Source of the DNA: Saxidomus purpurata
Taxonomy: Eukaryota > Mollusca > Bivalvia > Venerida > Veneridae
Assembly: GCA_022818135.1 (NCBI GenBank)
Contig: JAFMSR010000019.1
Span: 31,900,863 to 31,964,862, forward strand
Direction of reading: 5' to 3'
DNA: 64,000 nucleotides
Below are positions 34,001 to 44,914 of this stretch, piece by piece; within the stretch, counting starts at the first letter, position 1, and every line of letters starts with the position of its first letter. The position numbers and the translations under genes were made by a program. The notes below the pieces were generated by a model, which worked only from the letters and a program-made list of their open reading frames with translations, did no database searches and had not been told where the DNA came from.

Positions 34001-37000
34001 ATTATACGGACCCTGATTGAAATTCACATTATTATACCTCACGTGTTTTCCCTATACAAAATTCTCATACCGCATCGGTGAACAAAAATGATGTTATCCA
34101 TGTAACATCATGATGTTACACCCCTGTAAGTTTAAAAATAGATTATTGGGTTCCCATTAAAATTTCTTCTCAGGCGCTTATAAAATTAATTGTGTCTGGA
34201 TCAATGAACGTTTTCAGATGTGTCAGACGACCTAAATTGCTGAATTTCAACAACATCAGCGTTATGCTGCGGTGTCGGAGTCTGATTTGAATAATTTAGA
34301 CGAGAGCAAAGACTAACTCGTAGTTTTTTCGGTATACAAGTGCATATGATATTTATATATTTATGGGTCAGTTCCGGTCCGATAACGAAAGCGTATACAA
34401 GACAAATTTTGATGCAAAGCATCAAAGGCGCTGCGCATGTTTTTGAAACATGATTTAAAGGAATCAGAGTCATTTTAGAATATCAGTAAACAACCTATCA
34501 ACGGGAAAAAACAAATACATTATGTTATATGTAAATGTTATCATAATAAGTAAAAAACCACATTTACTACAGTTTAACCAAAAAATGAACGAATCATAAA
34601 ACAACCTTCCGTATAATGGTACGATGACGCCCATTAAACAAGGCTACAGCTCGTGGTCAGTAGACGCTTTTCGCAGACGAAACCCACGTGATTAATTTTG
34701 TCTTTACTATTGGTCAGTTGTTAGCGATGCTTTACATAACTTTCATTGAGACCCCATGTATCGCATAGTTAGGTGAACGGTCTTATTTATAATGCCTACA
34801 TTTTACTTTAGTATGTAGTAATTAAAATGGGTTTTCATTAATTATTCACGTTGACAACACATGTATTTAAACTTCAAAATGTTTAGAGATAGCAAAACAA
34901 CTATCGAGACGTTTTTTCTGAACTTTGACGAATCTGGCCGTAGGGTCCGTAAACAAAGCAATAAAAAAACCGTAACCTTCAAGTTTGTGGAAAAGTTATT
35001 AAATATCCTATGAATATGTCAAACGTTTTGAATTAACGGTCGAAGACGTATGCATCTGGTATAGTATTGTTTGTAATCAGTTAATACTATTTATTTATTC
35101 ATTATAGGGAGTTTGTTCAAACATAATACATAGTTTTTAATTACAATAATAATGTTGGCTGCTCCCTATTCGATTATGCAACCCCATGGTACAAAATTAA
35201 AACCTATTCAATACTGACGCTGTGCTTCCGCACAGCGCCAATAACATTAATTTTTGTTTATGTATCATGACTGAATATTCCTAATTATCATATATTTTGC
35301 TAAAATATTAACTTATTTATACTATAAATGATATCCTTACTTAAATAACTATTGTTTATAACGTTAATTGTACAAAATGATAAAATTATAATACGGAGGA
35401 AACTATGAAATGTAAAGTATCAAAATAAAACGGCGTGTGAAATTATTGTAACTTTATATATATTGGGCTTGTGTGACATTTAAAACTCACATTTCATCAA
35501 TTTTAGCACAATCGTTAAGTTTAAAGTTTTCGCTGCTGTGTTTAAGTTTTGACCACCGTAGCTAAAACTATAATTCTTGCAGCGGAGAGAATCGACTTCA
35601 AATATACAGTATCGAATTAAAACTGAATTCAGGCTGCCAGGCTGCTGACTTCACACTGTCATGCTTCCAGGCAGCTGGGCTACTGACTTCACGCTGTCAT
35701 GCTGCTGGGCTGCTGACTTCACGCTGTCAGGCTGCTTGGCTGCTGACTTCACGCTGTCAGTCTGCCAAGCTTCTGACTTCACGCTGTCAAACTGCCAGGC
35801 TGCTGTGCTGCTGACTTCACGCTGCTATGATTTCAGGCTGCAAACTTCACGAACATGAACATTCTTAAATATTTTTTTTCTAACAAAGCTGCGTGTACAC
35901 CATTCTAGAATATGAGGGTTCAGTACTCTGGAGCCAGTGTCGGTACGGTTGAATTCTTTAGTAATTCTACCGTCTTCGATGTATTTAGTTTAGTTTAAGT
36001 TGAATATATTTTACTGCTGAATATACATGTATATTCACATAATTATAATGTCATACAAAAAAGGACTCTCTAACGACATAAAATCAGCAAAAGGATCGGG
36101 CAACAAGTTCTTTCAACATTAATAAACGGCTCTTTCCTTGAATAAAACCAGTCAAGCTGATTGTGGTTTGGATATTTGTTGTTCAGACAAAGTGGGTTTG
36201 TCTATATACGCAATTTACACTTTGTTGATAAATAGTATTTACCCCAAATATTACGGGCGCAGTGCAGTCGGACACTCCTGTCGTACAGTTTAAGAAGTTT
36301 GACACTCATCTATTGTTTAGTTTATTGTCATCTAAACTTAAGAAGGGGTGGTAGAATTGTCTAAAAAATATAATAAGTGCCAATCTCGTATTATAAACAT
36401 TTCTAGAACTTGAAACTTAAAATAGGTATGTATAAACTGGGTAATATTAGGACCCAGGTATAAAATAGCAAATCTATTGCAAAGTTATGTTCAGAAAATC
36501 TGTGTAACATATCATATAGAAACACTTTCTAAAAGTTTTAATGACATATTTTCTAACCTTTTGACCAACCCTGTTTATAAATACAAATCGGATGGGCGTT
36601 TTCCGGTTTTATCGGCAGTGACATATGAAGAAAATACAAAGAGAAAATTATACTTTTCATCGAAAATTGAGCAAAATTAATGTTTAAAATCCGCGCTTTG
36701 TTTAACATGCAGAAAAATTTAATGTCATTTTATTAACGTAATTTAAGAAGAAGATATCGATCTAGGCCGTAAGTGGTCCAGTTTCTATTCATCAATGGTC
36801 GATAGATAATTAGGTTGCTGGAAAGCACATAATTTCTCTGGAAAAAGGATGACAGCCTTGTATGTTGGAACGGTCTTCAAGACCGACAGACTATAGCCTA
36901 TCCTCGGCGTTTTTCTACGTATATTTCCGGAAATTTCCGGAATCTATGATCGGAAATTTGCTCAGCTGTTTCCATAGAAATATAAATAACTTTCTAGGGA

Positions 37001-40000
37001 AAAGGCCGAACGATATTCCGATTGTGCAATCAATATAAGAAGTGCTGGTTCCCAAGCAGAAAAAAGCCTTGGTTCCCAGTATAAGCATATTCTTTTTAAG
37101 CTGTGTACAGTTTATTTTATGTTGTAAGGTACACTTACTTGTGTCCAAAATGTACTCCCGACCTTTGCGACCCTGCAATAACTGAGTCTGTACTTTTCGG
37201 AGATGTATAATAATCTTCCACGTAATGGAAGCGTTAGTTGTCTTTTTTCAGGAAGTTCCTTACACACTTGATGCATCCTCTTTGATCTTGTCAGCATCTC
37301 TGACATCCGTTGCGTATCTGAAACATATATTTATCACAGATATTGTCAGCATCTCTTACATGCGTTGCGTATCTGAAACATATATTTATCACAGATATTG
37401 TCAGCATCTCTGACATTCGTTGCGTATCTGAAACATATATTTATCACAGATATTGTCAGCATCTCTTACATTCGTTGCGTATCTGAAACATATATTTATC
37501 ACAGATATTGTCAGCATCTCTGACATCCGTTGCGTATCTGAAACATATATTTATCGCAGATATTGTCAGCATCTCTTACATTCGTTGCGTATCTGAAACA
37601 TATATTTATCGCAGATATTGTCAGCATCTCTGACATCCGTTGCGTATCTGAAACATATATTTATCGCAGATATTGTCAGCATCTCTTACATTCGTTGCGT
37701 ATCTGAAACATATATTTATCGCAGATATTGTCAGCATCTCTGACATCCGTTGCGTATCTGAAACATATATTTATCACAGATATTAAAGATAATCTGAAAC
37801 ATACATTTATCACACATTGTCAGCATCTCTGACACCCGTTGCGTATCTGAAACATATATTTATCACAGATATTTAAGATAATGCCTATTTATTATATACT
37901 ATTTGTCGTAATAAATAAGCCTACCAATCGAAGAAGCGGACATAAAATGATATTGCTGACCTGTGAACATGTCGCTTGATCAGGGGGTACGTAAAACGAC
38001 TTACCATCAACAACTAAAGAACTCCTTTGCTGAGGAACCTTAAGTATGATAGGGGTATAAAATTCCATATAGTTACATGTATCTTTTTAATTTGGTGGTA
38101 AATTTCTTTTAAAATTTGAACATGAATCATTGAAAGGATGTAGTTAATGAGAATAGCAGTGTTCGAGGCCTTTAAAAAATTGACCATTATGGGTTGAATG
38201 CATGAATAACTAAAATATAAAACCAGATAGAGAAGTAAAATACGCATATCGGATATCAGATACCCTTGTGTTTTCGTTCCCTTTTATTTAAAGCATAGAG
38301 AAAGTGGTACCTTGTAGTTTACAACAAATCAATGGAGTGGAACAAATGGGCAGATCACGGTGGAAAGTCGTACGTACCACAGAGTATCTCTGTCTGAAAG
38401 TTGACTATTCAAATTTTTTCTATTTTGATGTTACTTTTAAAAATTCGTGAATACTGGATTGCGCTGCATAGAATTCTTTAAATAGTTTTAAAACATTTAA
38501 TTTTTTAAAAATCTATTCAACGAATCGCATATGAATCTAATGCGTGCCCGGGAGTCAAACACTGCTGTCTGCATGGCTTAACAACTAATGAAAAACCACT
38601 ACAGTTAACTCCGTTTATAACGAACTCGTTGTGACCATTTTAATATGTTCCTTATATCCGGTGTTTGTTATATCCATATAATATTTTCATCTAAAATAAA
38701 GTAAAAAAAACAATCGGGCAGACGAAATTTTGTTCCTTATATCCAGAATGTCGCTATATCCGGATTCGTTATATACGGAGTTCACTGTATACCATAATAA
38801 GATTACACTTAGTCTAGCTGTTTCCTAAAACTTGCAATACTTTGTAACGTGTTCAACACCGAAACCAAAGTAACTGATGAAGCGTTTTCAAAGCGATTTG
38901 AAAGAAGCTAAAATATCAAAAACGTAGAACGAAAACACAGCACTACAGATAGATTTCGATACAATGAGAGTGACATTAAAAAAAAGAACAATGAAACTAT
39001 TGACACTGAAACACGCATTCAGGAAGGAAATGTCTTGGCCAGATTGGACAACGAGGTTTTGAACATGCAAATTCGGGGCATATATGGACAGACCAGACGG
39101 CGATGTTTTGAATAATCAGAAGACATTGCTTTTTGTCTTCCTGAATGGTCCAGAAATTAGGACATCTTGAGAAGGAAGGTCATCTGTCGTGCCCCCGTGT
39201 TTAAAGTCTAAATTTAGGTGCTGAAAAACTTAGACATTACTTACGTGCCCCTGAATGTTGTTTGAGTTACTTCGAAAAATTTCTAAAAACCTTCATTTTT
39301 ATCATACTAAAGTCTTGTAAAATGAGAATTATATAGGAAAACTCGCATGTATGAGAATAAACGCGTACATTGTGCATTATATTAATAAAACGCGTACGTA
39401 CGAGAATAAACGCGTACATTGTACATGGTAACAATAAAACGCGTACGTACGAGAATAAACGCGTACATTGTACATTATAATAATAAAACGCGCACGTACG
39501 AGAATAAACGCGTACATTGTACATTATATTAATAAAACGCGCACGTACGAGAATAAACGCGTACATTGTACATTATAATAATAAAACGCGTACGTACGAG
39601 AATAAACGCGTACATTGTACATTATAATAATAAAACGCGTACGTACGAGAATAAACGCGTACATTGTACATGGTAACAATAAAACGCGTACGTACGAGAA
39701 TGAACGTGTACAGTATATAGTATTACAATTAAACGCGCATGTACGAGAATAAACGCGTACATTGTACATTATAATAATAAAACGCGTACGTAGGAGAATT
39801 CAACGCGTTCATATGATAATTCATACTTAAAATGTCTCGATAAGAAAACCATTTCGATATTAAGACTACTTTATGCCTGTCCGAAGGTTGGTCTTATAAC
39901 AGGAACTTTACCATATCACACGGTGTGAATAACCTAACTAATGTACCACTTTCACAAGTGTGTATTGTGTGCGAATTCACATTATATACATTATGCTATT

Positions 40001-42533
40001 GTTAACAGTGATGCCCTTATGGGCCTAGTTTGAATTAAACTTGAACAAAATGACAAGCAACCTCAATCACCGTGTCAGATGTCAGGATAAAGGCAATTAA
40101 AGGAGTCATACGATACCTTCTTATGGGATTTCTGATCGAAAAACTTTTGAAAGAATATGTAAACGGGTTGTATGAATAAAACCCGTTTACCACTAGATTT
40201 TAGACATTAGTTTGACATATAAAAATTTTCTTGTAATTACAAATGTATTTAGTAACTGTACTATTTTCATATTTAAACAAACTTTAGAATAAACGCGTTT
40301 ATTGTTAAACTTGCTCAAGTATTTTAACATTAAAAACAGTGGTAATGTATGAATACTTGTTAACAATGAGAACTAATAGAAGTCAGTCTTGATTTTAATT
40401 ATTTTACCAAGCATTATCCCTGAATATTGAAACCTTGACGTTCAAGTAGTATCTTTCACGCGTTATTTGTGAAAACTCTAGGAAGAACACGTCCTGTTTT
40501 TTTAATTAATTTTGTTCAGCACATAAACACAAAATTACATAAACTTTCTACCGTCCCGATTTTGAAATATTTTGTAAAAACGGCAAAAAGGCGTTGAAAA
40601 ACGATGACGCTTCAATTACTTTTTTGTTATCATGACATTCCTTGCGAAAGAAGGAACATGTTTTTTACTTCAACGGGATATAAAGTACATTCTAATTATG
40701 AAATAACATCCGTTCCAGGGGTGTTCATCGTTTTAATAAACAATGATTTAAAGTACTAATACGCAGTAATAGCCACGAAGGCCAGATCATTGTTTATTAG
40801 AGTAAGACGCTGAAAAGGATGTTATTTCGATTCTAACATTACCAGATATTACAAAAGGTAAATAATTGCAAAGCGTTATTTTCTACGTGCAGTATCACGT
40901 CTTATTATATACTTTCATACTGCCCTGTTCACTTTGCCTTCGTTCGTTCAGTATTCTACGGTGCTGCACGTTGGCAAGGAATGATACTGAACGTTGGCAA
41001 GGGAGGGCGGTCCTAGCGATCAGCTGTACGGACTATTTTATTTGTTTGCAAACATCGTTTTAATGAGGTTTATATGTCGAAGTTTGACAGTTTTTTTTAC
41101 AATGTAATAAACTATGGTCTTAAAATAAAAAAGAAACTTTAATCATTTTCAAGAAGATGTAAAAGAGTTTCATTTTTAAAATGGTTCGAATTTTTTAGGG
41201 CACGCAATACCAGTTCTGGTTACGAAAGTTACTGGTACGTATATCAGCCAAGTATTGATAAAGAAAAGGAATGATGTTTTGCATGTAGTCATGAGAAAGA
41301 GCAAACATTTTTAGGAACGTATATCAAGTTGATTTATTCACATTTCAAAGTACAAACCTGCATCCGTAGGAAAAGTCTTGCGTTTTTCAAAACAAGATGG
41401 CGGACGGCAACTGAAATTTCTTACCGTATAATTGGCGTCAACGTTTCTCCTAATAAATGACGTCACGTATAAACAACAATAAATTATTATATCGAGTCTA
41501 TTAATACGCAATAAAGAAAATGTACATGGTACAGTAGTACGCTAGTTGTCTGAGAAATTTCAAGATTCATTTTAATTGTTTTTTGCTAACAGAATGTCAT
41601 TTTGTTCATATTCAATATGAAAGTATATAATAAAAAGGTTTCCGCCAAATCAACTCGTTCCAAGTAATATTTCGCCATACAAGTTCAATAACCTATATTA
41701 TTTACAGCATATATGTTTAATATAACATAATGTTTTTACTCTACGTAAATAGAGACAAAATCTGAGTCACGTTAGAATGACGTGTTTATTCTCATACGTA
41801 CGCGTTTTATTCTGTTACGTACGCGTTAATTCTCGAACAAGGTATGTACGCGGAGGTGTTTAATTCTCCTATGTACGCGTTTACATGAAGAATTTACTTT
41901 TCTTTTCTTTTTCCCGCATAGATGCATTTTGTTTACATGAAATAAATTTAAGACAAATAGCGAAATCCTCGTCTACGGTCGGTTCGGCGGACAAGAGGTA
42001 CCCCGCCCTCACTCATATATTTCGTATTCGGGGGTATAGTTACATAAACTTCCTTCACCCTAGTGCATAATGAAATTCAGTTTAAAAAAATAGTTTTTAG
42101 TTGATCTACCAAGTACCAAGGATAACACTATAAATAGCAAGCTCTCATTTCCATTGTGGTCCTTTTTTAAAAGGAAATACGGGTACCATCCCTAGCTCTT
42201 TTTACCCCTTGGTTCTTTAACATATCCGGTGTAAAGCACCGATACACGCGAGATTATCCCTGGGTTTCTCGCTGTATCTGAGATTCTCACATAGACGGGA
42301 AACACTCAATTTCCAGTGCCCCGGTCGAGAATTGAACCGGGGACCTCCGAATTGGTAGACCAGCGCACCACCTGAATGACAAAAATGAACAATGAAAGAC
42401 AAAAATGATTAACGTACCTTCAGTTTCAAAAGACGACGTGACTCTTTCATGAGATGAAAACACACTCATATAGGAGCCGACAGCAATGAGTGTTAACACA
42501 GCCAGCAAATATTTAGACCAATTCGTTCTCATT
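30142..42533 (-). CDS. Carbohydrate sulfotransferase (Sulfotransfer_2, CHST8-14 type), three coding exons
   Basis: Exons 42533-42418, 37317-37139 and 31041-30142 join in phase (115 coding nt + 179 + 900) to give 397 residues, the usual size for this Golgi family. Residues 1-38 hold a short cytoplasmic start and a signal-anchor (YLLAVLTLIAVGSYMSVF). Exon 2 ends with YCRVAKVGSTFWTQ (about 85-98), the 5'-phosphosulfate-binding loop for the PAPS donor. Exon 3 has LVARNPYSRLFSSYID (about 153-168), the 3'-phosphate-binding motif. Role by family: transfer of sulfate from PAPS to a sugar of N-glycans, chondroitin or dermatan; the acceptor cannot be read from sequence. The exon 1 ATG follows a TTTTACAG acceptor, so a 5' UTR exon lies upstream. 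Intron 2 contains a satellite-ended element and intron 1 two arrays, including copies of exon 2's own acceptor. Confidence 0.88.
31410..33252 (+). repeat. 30-bp satellite array, about 60 units
   Basis: The unit reads AAGCARCCTGACAGTGTGAA then GTCWRCARCC. Left units are diverged, right units almost identical. Three zones are visible: TCAGCA units alternating GATG/GAAG (60-bp higher order, to about 32250), TCTACA units (32260-32990) and TCAACA units (32990-33240). Because 30 is divisible by three, several frames on both strands stay open, including one of 497 codons on plus. Confidence 0.95.
33360..33900 (+). pseudogene. LINE reverse transcriptase fragment, degenerate
   Basis: Across broken frames: AESAHDLQSMIDALAIW (region after the YADD motif), KSNAFGGFHYSTFTKLDD and MAWSIINYSAPIWGD. 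These are typical of the thumb region of mollusc-type non-LTR elements. Many stops. Confidence 0.6.
33955..34014. repeat. 60-bp hairpin with 18-bp perfect arms
   Basis: AGGGTCCGTATAATACAC pairs with GTGTATTATACGGACCCT. The loop contains a second copy of CGCCAGGGTCCGTATA. No target duplication seen. Confidence 0.6.
34015..35610. other. Interior of the satellite-ended element, nothing recognised
   Basis: AT-rich; no ORF with domain-like character. A minus-strand frame at 34201-34473 is open but unconvincing. Confidence 0.4.
35620..35850 (-). repeat. Inverted, degenerate copy of the 30-bp satellite
   Basis: About seven units of GGCTGCTGACTTCACGCTGT with variable spacers, opposite in orientation to 31410-33252. 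Confidence 0.85.
35880..36990. other. Sulfotransferase intron 2, nothing recognised
   Basis: No supported ORF or repeat. Confidence 0.4.
37000..37024. repeat. Half of a hairpin miniature element
   Basis: AAAAGGCCGAACGATATTCC then GATTG, the right arm of the CAATCGG hairpin family. No matching left arm or target duplication was seen. Confidence 0.35.
37139..37317 (-). CDS. Sulfotransferase exon 2 (PAPS-binding loop)
   Basis: 179 nt. Starts after ATATATGTTTCAG with ATACGCAACGG and ends at ACACAA/GTAAGT. Phase 1 from exon 1 (GAA G) plus AT gives an unbroken frame. The first 29 nt are also the start of the adjoining 55-bp tandem unit. Confidence 0.85.
37289..37870. repeat. 55-bp tandem array that copies the exon 2 splice acceptor
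   Basis: GTATCTG recurs at 37314, 37369, 37424, 37479, 37534, 37589, 37644, 37699 and 37754, exactly 55 bp apart, with another at 37843 and a partial unit near 37791. On the gene's strand each unit carries ATATATGTTTCAG then ATACGCAACG. Units alternate CTCTGACATCCG and CTCTTACATTCG, a 110-bp higher order. Confidence 0.95.
38602..38787. mobile_element. 'CAGTRAACTCCG' MITE, compact full copy
   Basis: 186 bp from CAGTTAACTCCGTTTATAAC to the complement of CAGTGAACTCCGTATATAAC, flanked by TA on both sides. Interior TGTTCCTTATATCCGG blocks as in relatives. TA flanks suggest mobilisation by a Tc1/mariner-type enzyme. Confidence 0.7.
39330..39815 (+). repeat. 49-bp satellite array, about nine units
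   Basis: The unit contains GAGAATAAACGCGTACATTG, TACATTATAATAATAAAACG and CGTACGTAC. It is rich in short palindromes (CGTACGTACG, TGTACATTGTACA). It lies in sulfotransferase intron 1. Confidence 0.9.
40700..40828. mobile_element. Small inverted-repeat element
   Basis: GAAATAACATCC at the left and its complement at the right, with AATAAACAATGAT in both arms. About 129 bp; no clear target duplication. Confidence 0.45.
41780..41882 (-). repeat. Inverted, degenerate copy of the 49-bp satellite
   Basis: TTTATTCTCATACGTACGCG, TTTTATTCTGTTACGTACGC and TTAATTCTC repeats, opposite to 39330-39815. With it they bound a 2.5-kb segment. Confidence 0.75.
42170..42385 (-). mobile_element. tRNA-derived SINE, copy 2
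   Basis: On minus: CAGGTGGTGCGCTGGTCTAC, then CCGGTTCAATTCTCGACCG, then GTGTATCGGTGCTTTACACC and AGAACCAAGGGG. Same order as 21720-21985. It begins only about 35 bp downstream of the exon 1 donor of the sulfotransferase. Confidence 0.65.
42418..42533 (-). CDS. Sulfotransferase exon 1 (signal-anchor)
   Basis: The ATG is at 42532, one base after a TTTTACAG acceptor. 38 codons plus one base, ending GAA G/GTACGT. Encodes MRTNWSKYLLAVLTLIAVG then SYMSVFSSHER, a type II membrane anchor. Confidence 0.8.
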
Positions 42534-43319
42534 CTGTAAAAGAAACGAATGCGAAAAGAAACGATTTTCAACAAAGTAATAATTTTGTACACTGATATTT
42601 CTTATCACTATCTATCGTCTATTTGCACATCGTAAAAAAGTGTACACAAGTGAACAAGGTCCCTCAGTGAAAGTAACGACAAAGACAAAAGACCAACAAT
42701 TATGCTAGTTGTTTATTGAACCGTCTTTGACAAGTGACACGAAGGGACTTCAGGTACAATGGTCGCGTGAGCCCGGAAGTTATCATAATTCTGAGGTCCT
42801 AGCGTTAAATGAAAGGGACATTTCCCCGACAAATACCGTTGACGTAGAAAAAAACCATAAAAAACTGGCGTTTCCTTTATCGTCGCTGTAAACACCTCGT
42901 GGGCCCGTGCAAGTTATTCTTATACAACGAAATAGTGAATGCATGCAGAGGTCTATGATTTTCAAATGTTAATGAGGGACATGTTCACGTTATCCTCGGC
43001 GTAGCCAGTTGACCGCCGTTGTTAAGATGTTGTCCATTGTTGATAGTCCGCGCCGACGGTTGGATTTCTAACCCCAGTATAATTGCCATGCGTATTGGTG
43101 CATTACAAAATTTGTAAATTTATGGCGTTTTGTTTATCGGACTACAATATCCAGTCAGTTGAGTCCAAAGGTACAAAAAAATGTAATGATTAATTTAGCC
43201 AAACTTTGCCTGCAGACCTTCCACGCGTTGCCAGCGTTCATTGGTGCTGGGACCACTTCTTTTTTTTGGTGTTGAACGGCAGTCATGCCTTGCTAGGACA
43301 TGGCTAGATTTGTGGTTTA

Positions 43320-43439
43320 TAGTCCAATAACCAAACTTGGCCGGGATTTTATGGCCATATATATCCCCTGTTTAGAAAGGCCGGTCGATTAAGCAACCGA
43401 CATGACAGTTGTGCAAATCCCTGAAACCCGCGTGCTTAG

Positions 43440-43483
<44 letters not shown>

Positions 43484-43485
43484 AC

Positions 43486-43519
<34 letters not shown>

Positions 43520-43535
43520 AATAAATAAATAAACA
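43320..43535 (+). repeat. Retroposon-like tail with (AAAT)n microsatellite
   Basis: A segment with AAAGGCCGGTCGATTAAGC runs into about 90 bp of AAAT repeats from 43437. This looks like a SINE or LINE 3' tail. Confidence 0.5.
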
Positions 43536-44049
43536 GTTTAACTCACCTTAATTTAATTTTCTAGATCAATTTCACATATTGGATCATTTCACTTTAAAAT
43601 ACATTTTCAATAGCTCACAATAGACGATTCCAGAATCAATAAATTGACGGCCGCCATCTTGGAAGTCACGTGACCCGTTTTCAACAAGTTATTTAATAGT
43701 TTTATAATATCCAGATTACTTTGATAATATTGTTGTAAATCACGTAGTATTAGGGTATGAAAATCCTGAGAAACAGGGGTCAGGTAAAGGGAGTTTGAAG
43801 TCGTTATGGACCCCAATAAACCTTAAATATCTTCAAAACTAAATGCACCGCTGTTTGTAAATTTTTTCACAACCTTTAAACATCCCTACAAAAAGATATA
43901 TTAATTTTCTATTAAGAAAAGTGTACTTTGTATGCATATACCCACGGTTGTTGACTCCGCTACGCCCCGGTAGATGTGAATCAACAACGGTAAATGTTTT
44001 AATGTAAAAAAACACACCACATGTATAAACGGTTAATGTTTTAATTCGA

Positions 44050-44815
44050 TAAAACACATGTATGAAAACATTAAATCATTTGTAAGAGTTAATTCGAAAT
44101 TATCTAATTTTGGCGTGCGCCAGGGTGAAAATCTATCTCCTTTATTATTTTCGATATTCGTAAATGACCTACATGAGTATTTTAACAATAACAGTAATTT
44201 AAATGGTGTCAGTAATACCCACAAATGAATATTATGGCACTGGACTACATGATTTCTTCAAACTTTTCATACTATTATATGCCGACGATAGAATGATAAT
44301 GGCCGAATCCATAATTGATTTACAAAATGCACAGTTAACATCAGTAAATCAAAAGTACTGTTTTTTTTTAAGTGTAGACAACGCATTTATAACTTCACAT
44401 GTAATAATGAACGTATGGAAATTGTAAAAGAGTACAAATACTTCGGAATTTATTTTAGTAAAAGTGGTTCCTTTTTTAGAACCAAACAATATACACTCAT
44501 TTTATAATAACCGATTTAGAAACGCAAAGATTTCCCCTGTTGAACATATTTATTTGAATGACGCTATTGTTTTTATTTCTATTTCAGTCATTTTTTGCGA
44601 TGAATTATTGAAACTTCTAGTTTTACAAGCGTGCATTCGCCTTACCGTCATTCTGCTAAATTTTATCCCAGTGTTTAAGAAAATTTAGAAAATAAACTGA
44701 CAATATTATATAACTTGCTACGATATATTGTAAATCATCCAAGGGATGTAACCAGTACAGCTTTAGCAAAATCAACAATAGTCATTCCAGAGTTGCGGGC
44801 CTTGAGGTTCTACAA
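44050..44815 (+). pseudogene. LINE reverse transcriptase fragment, degenerate
   Basis: FGVRQGENLSPLLFSIFVND in one frame (44057-44215), then LLYADDRMIMAESIIDLQNA in another (about 44270-44335), i.e. motifs flanking and including the catalytic YADD. Then VKEYKYFGIYFSKSGSF. Several stops and frameshifts. Confidence 0.7.
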
Positions 44816-44914
44816 CTTTTAACCGATCATAAAAACATAGCATTCGATTACCTTTTTGTGCTAAAACATCTCGAGTATGAACAGTATGAACAGTACATAA
44901 ACGTTTATTAGCTC

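Larger units (their letters stand above)
31240..35850. mobile_element. Element of about 4.6 kb with inverted satellite ends
   Basis: The left end is a 30-bp satellite array (31410-33252); the right end (35620-35850) is the same satellite in inverted orientation. The extreme borders, GATGTTCCTGAAGTCAGCAG at the left and the complement of ATGTTCGTGAAGTTTGCAG at the right, are also complementary. The interior holds a LINE remnant and unassigned sequence. It sits wholly inside intron 2 of the sulfotransferase. That it moved as a unit is an inference. Confidence 0.5.

Noticed and set aside
37289..37870. Regular 55-bp repeats as a CRISPR array
   Set aside because: Units are contiguous without unique spacers and the context is a eukaryotic gene; no cas genes.
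39267..39769. Minus-strand ORFs with repeated YVRVLL motifs
   Set aside because: They are translations of the 49-bp satellite.
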